Shown piece by piece: positions 58,919-64,000 of a stretch of DNA of 64,000 nucleotides (positions are counted from its first letter, which is position 1; every line of letters starts with the position of its first letter). The position numbers and the translations under genes are program-made. The notes beneath the pieces were generated by a model. The model was not told where the DNA came from, did no database searches, and saw only the letters and a list, made by a program, of their open reading frames with translations. The stretch comes from Fasciolopsis buskii (Eukaryota; Platyhelminthes; Trematoda; Plagiorchiida; Fasciolidae): positions 248,001-312,000 of the forward strand of contig LUCM01005575.1 in NCBI GenBank assembly GCA_008360955.1, given 5' to 3'.

Positions 58919-59370
58919 TTAATTTGTGCCACCTTTTTTGAGAAGTTTTACATTTCGTATCTTTTGTGTTGATGCGACCGCCTGTTCGCGCTCGATAGAC
59001 TTGGACTTTTGTACTGTTGCACTGGCCGCCCATTTGAGGTTTGTTGTCTTGTTCATTTTGATGGTTGTTAAGTTCAGTCCCGTAGAAACTTGCTGATTGC
59101 CTTTGGTTTCATTTGAGATTCGCATAAATTTGGCCGCGCGTTGCTTGCGCGCTCGATACTGAAACCTGTGAGTGTCATGGAGTCTACTAAGAAAGTATAC
59201 AACGAAAGCAGGTTTCAAGAGACTCAAGTGTCAAACAGTAAAGGAGCAGTTTACCTCGGTACGTGATCACACCGATAGCTCTGCCGAAATGAATCGTCCC
59301 GGGTGACAGAACATTTGGTCGGATAATTTGAAAACTTTTCCCCCTGCCAGGGTGCAGGTTAAAAGGCATA
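58919..59370 (-). pseudogene. Doubtful ribosomal protein eL24-like relic
   Basis: The minus-strand frame 58919-59227 is Lys/Arg-rich: RARKQRAAKFMR resembles KKRTRRAVKFQR of eL24, and EREQAVASTQK resembles REQAIRAAKEAKK. Just upstream, NLHPGRGKSFQI (59187-59369) resembles the IYPGHG...KVFQF start of that protein. About eight residues would be missing from the first match and about ten inserted in the second. A donor (GAG|GTAAAC) and an acceptor (TTTCTTAG) separate the pieces, but the frames do not join cleanly. The resemblance is weak; a chance Lys-rich frame is a real alternative. Confidence 0.25.
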
Positions 59371-62300
59371 GATCAAAGACTTCAAATGGTAAATGCATGC
59401 CTCCGAGGCAACCCCACTCTTTTAAGGCAGACTCAAGCACTAAGGAGGTTACGGAAAATGGACTTTGGATGCGACGTTTAAGGAATTCTGGAGCACCGGT
59501 AATGTCGCTGGTTTCACGGCGGTGGCTTCAGTTACACCGATATAGTTGGGGAGATAGTTAGGAAAATGAAAAGTATGTAACAAATGCGAAACAGGTTAGG
59601 CCAAGCGACCCTCAACAAACAGCTTCTTGAATCAGGTTGTAGAGTCCATAGAAGGAAGCAGGGTGATTAAGCGGAATTCAGAGGTCCCACGAATTTTATT
59701 CTTTAGTAAATCCTTGGCGCGCGTCAGTCAAGTGTGCTGCCGTTGCTCTGTCTATCCGTATCGTCGCTAGTGGCCGCCCAAGGCTGCTCGAGAATTCATC
59801 CTTCTGCTTTGACTGTTGGTGAATGCCACCAATGGTCCATGGCCTCAGACGACGGCGCCTCTATCCGGTTAATGGATGCCCTGCGTGCATTGGATTAACG
59901 TATGTGACTTCAGGGCCACCTATGATCAGTGATTGGTCTAAATATTGGTCACAGAGAGCCCCAGGAAGGAGGGCGGCAAGGCAGCAGATCCGGTGATATT
60001 TCCTGTTGGTGGTAAACCATTGTTTCTAAATCGACGTTTGTTAACTGGTAACAGATAAACAAAATGGAGCGTGACGGCACTAATGCCCATGGCCGTTCTT
60101 AATTCTGGACCACTAAGATTGTGCTGAAGTAAAAAATGACGGACAGGCACCTTGTATTTTTGGTGAGCGCGGTCTGACCATTAACCCAAGTTCTTCTGCT
60201 AAACCGGAGCTCGAAGATTTCCTGGAGTTCACACTGGTTGAACGGCAGTTTTTGAAAACTGGCCCGGCGAACGCGTGCTTATAGAGTCCGCCATAGCCAC
60301 AGTTCAGGAAATCAGCCACGATTACTATTCCTTGGGGTTTGTTCCACTTCAAAGTTCTGCCTTTTGGCCCCCTTGTGTCATTTGCCATATTATAAGCTGC
60401 AGTAGACGGAATGGTTCACGGCTCGAATAGTTTACTGGCCGACCGATATCGTCATTAACGCTGGTTTCACTAGAGAAGGGCATAATTCACTGTTGCAATC
60501 AGCAGCAGTTCCTCTCATACAGTGATAAATTTGCATCCAGGCGACGAAGTGCACGTTCGGTGAACCCGACGATGAATCTCGTGGATAAAGATAAGAGCGA
60601 TCGGCTATTAGCCAGATCCTGAGGGCCTGGAGCCGCAGCTGTGGACGGAGTCACTGAGGTGTTACTTCCACTTGTGGTGGGCTGTGGGATATTTGTTGTG
60701 TTTCTCCCGCTTCTTCCTCAATTTTACCACAATTGCGCAAAAAAATATGCTAAGGATTTTGAGTTGCAGTTATATGCATATTCGAACGCAACCCATCCCA
60801 ATAAGCCGCTCGAATCTGCTCCCCGAATCAAAGCTCAAGCAGAAGGACGACGATTAGCGTGGTCTGCTAAATACGTCATCATTAATAACAATGCGTGAAT
60901 AACCGATTCAATAAACAAGGCTCAAATGGCAATGAACCGTTTCACACAGGCTGTACATACCGGGAAACCACGGAAGCAAACCAAATTGTGAGGGAAGTCT
61001 ATAAACCAACCGATGGCACTGAGGCGACCAGCCATGCTCTCAACCGAGCCAACCGTAACCCAAAACAAAAAAATAGCTGGTCTCAACCACGGTATAATAA
61101 AAGCAACAAAACGTAAATATAAACAAGAATTAGGACCCGTTATTTTGCTGACCATATATCAACTTTTCAGCAGATGCAGTTTGGATTGATCCTTATTAAA
61201 TTAAAGCATTGGCTGCGACAAATTTTTATCATTCCAGTCCCTAGATGAATGTCAGTGGATGACGAGTGAGAGAATACTGCTCAGCTTGAACGAATATATC
61301 GCTCGTAGGTGGTGGCTCCTTCGGAGCCAAGAAAACGCTCCATGACAGTCATAGAACCACAGGAGACATGGAGTGGACAAGCTTTGGAACAGGAAAGAAG
61401 TTTGGTAACTTCCATCTTTTGATTACGGAATGCACTAGAGAATAGATGTTCCAGGAGAGCGATACGGGCCTTTGTCTTATTCCGAGTAGTGAGTTTTAGT
61501 CGTAATCACCATCTAGGAATGAGATTCCCAGCTCCTGCTCAGTCCACACCACCCCGTAGCCACGTCCGTGGCTGCAATGGGGTCCTTACTAGGGCAACAT
61601 GCGACTATGGCGACTTGTCTCAACCCTGCGAAGCGGCTGACTGGCCAACCGCTTGCCCCAGTTCTCAAAATTTCCTCTGGTCGAACAATGCAACTTTAGT
61701 ACACCGGTTGCCCTGGTGTCGAGGAGTGGCTTGCGTAAGTTCAAAAAGGTAAACCATTCTCCGGTCACATTGGCCACTGCGAAGGGCTGAAAATCAGAGG
61801 GAAGGCAGAAATACCCACAGTTTCTTGCGCATTGAAAAGAGTTCAGCGTGAAACCAGATGGTGCACTATGTTGTGGTAACCAAGTGGAAATCCCAAATCC
61901 TCTTTGCAAACCAGTTCTCGGTGAATCGCACAAAAGGTCATCTTAGAGTGGATGAGATAAGGTTCTTGACTTTGCGCTTGTGTTGGTGGCCAGAAGTGGA
62001 GGCAGACTAATATATAACGGCCAAATATGTGAGACGTACCAGCAAAAGGTACCTTGTCAAAAACAGTTAGAATCCATGACCAGAAGACTAGTTTCCGCGG
62101 CAGCGCATTTAAGCCGACTTCTGTGGTCCATTCTTGAACCGACGTAAGGCTTTACGTTCATTGGTGCGCGTCCGTGCTGTGATCTGTTTCCAGCCTACAA
62201 GTCCTGGTGGATACTGTTGATCCGAGCGTTTTCTAATTCGCCGCCCAAAATTTTATCCTGCATCCCACAATGCAGAGAAACACCAGTGTCATTTATGGAT

Positions 62301-64000
62301 AGAACCTGGGATTTGTTCTGACTGACTCGCAATCCCTGTGATGCTGTCTGTCATGCGAGTAAAGTGACGCTTAGAGCCCTATTTTATTAGCATTCGTTCT
62401 CTGAAGGACACTGACCATGTTTTTACTTTTCGCTTTCATGTTATAACATCCAAGAGAGTGTTCTGCCCTGATACATCACGGCGTGGTAAGCCGTCAGCAA
62501 ATCGAGTTAGTAAGTAGGAGTATGCTTGGAATGCAGAAAGTCAGGAACACCCAAAGAATGCGAGAAGTTAATAAGTCCAGCCAGAACTTACACACGAAAT
62601 TACCCGGATAGATCTCATGTTCAAAAAGTGAATGGACAAATTTGCTCTGTCACCGAATGGGCAGCCATAGTACACTGAATGAAAACCCATGCACACTGTC
62701 GGCAAACTTTCACCAAAAGGCTGAGAAAACAAAGACGCCAGAAACTTGTGTCAAGGCCGGGAGACCTGCACTCAGAGAACAAATTGAAAGTTTCGAATTG
62801 CGGATGGGTTCATTGTTGGTAAACCACTTGCCGGCTGCGACGCAGCTTCCACTCTGATACCATCCTAGAGCATTTTCGCAGGAGTTTTCTTTTACTTGCT
62901 TGATAGTCATGGTCATCTTTGGGGACCGTAGTATCTAACTGCGCATCGAATCTGTCTACTGTTCTTAAGACTATGGCGCTCAGATTCGAACTTCCTGAAG
63001 TCAAATTAGAGGCCATGCGGTGGGGGCGAGGGGTCTTCAGTTTTTCCCCTGGAGGAGTGGTTTCTTGACTGCGGCGGGAAAGGCAAGTATCCAGTGTGAC
63101 GCTTTTCAGTCGTGGTTCCACAAAAAGAGCATTTAACTTGCACAGACCACTGGAACTGTAAGCTATCTATGAAGGTTTAATTTGGATTTGTCCAAAGTGC
63201 ACCACGTACTGCAGGATGGGGTCACCCACTGCTAGGAGTAAGGTTAGTCTGAGTACAGCATAGAATCTTCACACCAGTTTTTGCATCACTATGCGGTCTC
63301 AGCCACGAGATGACCCTCAAAATGTGAAGCTTAAATAGCCCCGGTTGATAGACAAATGTAGTGGTTAAAGGGATATTATCATGTTGTCACACTGTTTATA
63401 CGATTCTCGAGGTTTGCAGACAAGCATGCGGGTTGCACAATTTTAACATGTGACGGAATTGTTGAAATGAAAATGTCGTTTCAATTGTTAAATATGGGGT
63501 AGTTCTGAAAACAAAATTGATGGGTGGCACTGCAGACTCCGAAGTGGGCAGTTGCGTGCAGTGTTGCTTGGGGGCGGAACTTTCGACGACGAGGTCAGTC
63601 AGCCTGTGACGGTGGCTTGAGCCGCTAACATTCGTTTGTAGCCTAGCCGGTGAATAGCGGAAGGTACTAACTAAGGAATATGAGGAAGGCGGAAAAATAG
63701 AAGAATATTGTGACTAATTTTGAAGTCAAATGCGCCGTCATTTTGAATCGCGTGGAACGGATCGGTAAACGGCGTGCGAGACCACAGGTACATCGACCAA
63801 GCTACTTCGGTACCCATTTAAAAGTGGAAGGAAAAACGCGCAAATAATTGGGCATTTGGAACTGGCATCAGTAATCAAGATGAATTATTGTCGAACGTTC
63901 CAGGGGCAGCTCTCGGGGCAACGTCGAGAATTTCAGCTGGGGTATCAGTCACGAAAAAGAATGCAAAAGAAGTATAAAAATGTTTTATTTCTTGGACGGT
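59371..64000. other. No supportable gene
   Basis: Open frames at 60113-60388 (minus), 60641-60898 (plus), 61489-61933 (both strands) and 62810-63121 (minus) were inspected. None gives a recognisable domain, splice series or repeat pair. Confidence 0.4.

Noticed and set aside
62080..62340. Jockey-like RT tail on the minus strand
   Set aside because: Only one short NKSQVLSIN-like string fits; no neighbouring motif.
1..64000. CRISPR arrays, rRNA genes, bacterial operons or phage
   Set aside because: No spaced direct repeats, rRNA-like conserved blocks, or gene-dense coding were seen.

Overview
The window looks like nuclear DNA of a flatworm, most likely a digenean fluke. It has no operons, ribosome binding sites or compact bacterial coding. 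It is dominated by decayed retrotransposons whose reverse transcriptase (RT) and endonuclease (EN) proteins read like known fluke and tapeworm families. The one convincing host gene has canonical GT..AG introns of only 29-44 nt, which fits reports of very small introns in flukes. Base composition is mixed and moderately AT-rich by eye. The species cannot be named from this sequence.

Layout: 1.3-2.7 kb holds a scrap of RTE-like RT (minus) and a broken Ty3/gypsy pol (RNase H then integrase, plus). 8.5-9.1 kb is an EN fragment. 9.5-12.3 kb (minus) is the best preserved RTE-like copy: leader, EN and RT remnants. 13.1-16.9 kb has three further RTE-like fragments. 17.0-18.2 kb is a Penelope-like element (PLE) tail with GIY-YIG endonuclease and two hammerhead-ribozyme-like motifs. 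21.4-25.7 kb holds three more EN/RT elements. 29.1-30.6 kb is a second copy of the RT piece seen at 13.3-14.0 kb, sharing its stop codons. 32.9-33.1 kb has a head-to-head pair of tRNA-like sequences.

The host gene is at 34.48-35.53 kb on the minus strand: at least seven exons encode a p53-family DNA-binding domain with all four zinc ligands. 35.9-37.9 kb again holds RTE-like pieces. From 44.7 to 56.5 kb the minus strand carries CR1/Jockey-type LINE remains, including two same-direction copies at 50.35-53.05 and 54.6-56.45 kb. A very doubtful ribosomal protein eL24-like relic lies near 59 kb. The rest shows no gene I can defend.

No element looks capable of moving: each RT or integrase inspected has frameshifts, stops or lost catalytic residues. 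The p53-like gene is the only place where reading frame, splice sites and domain homology agree over several exons.
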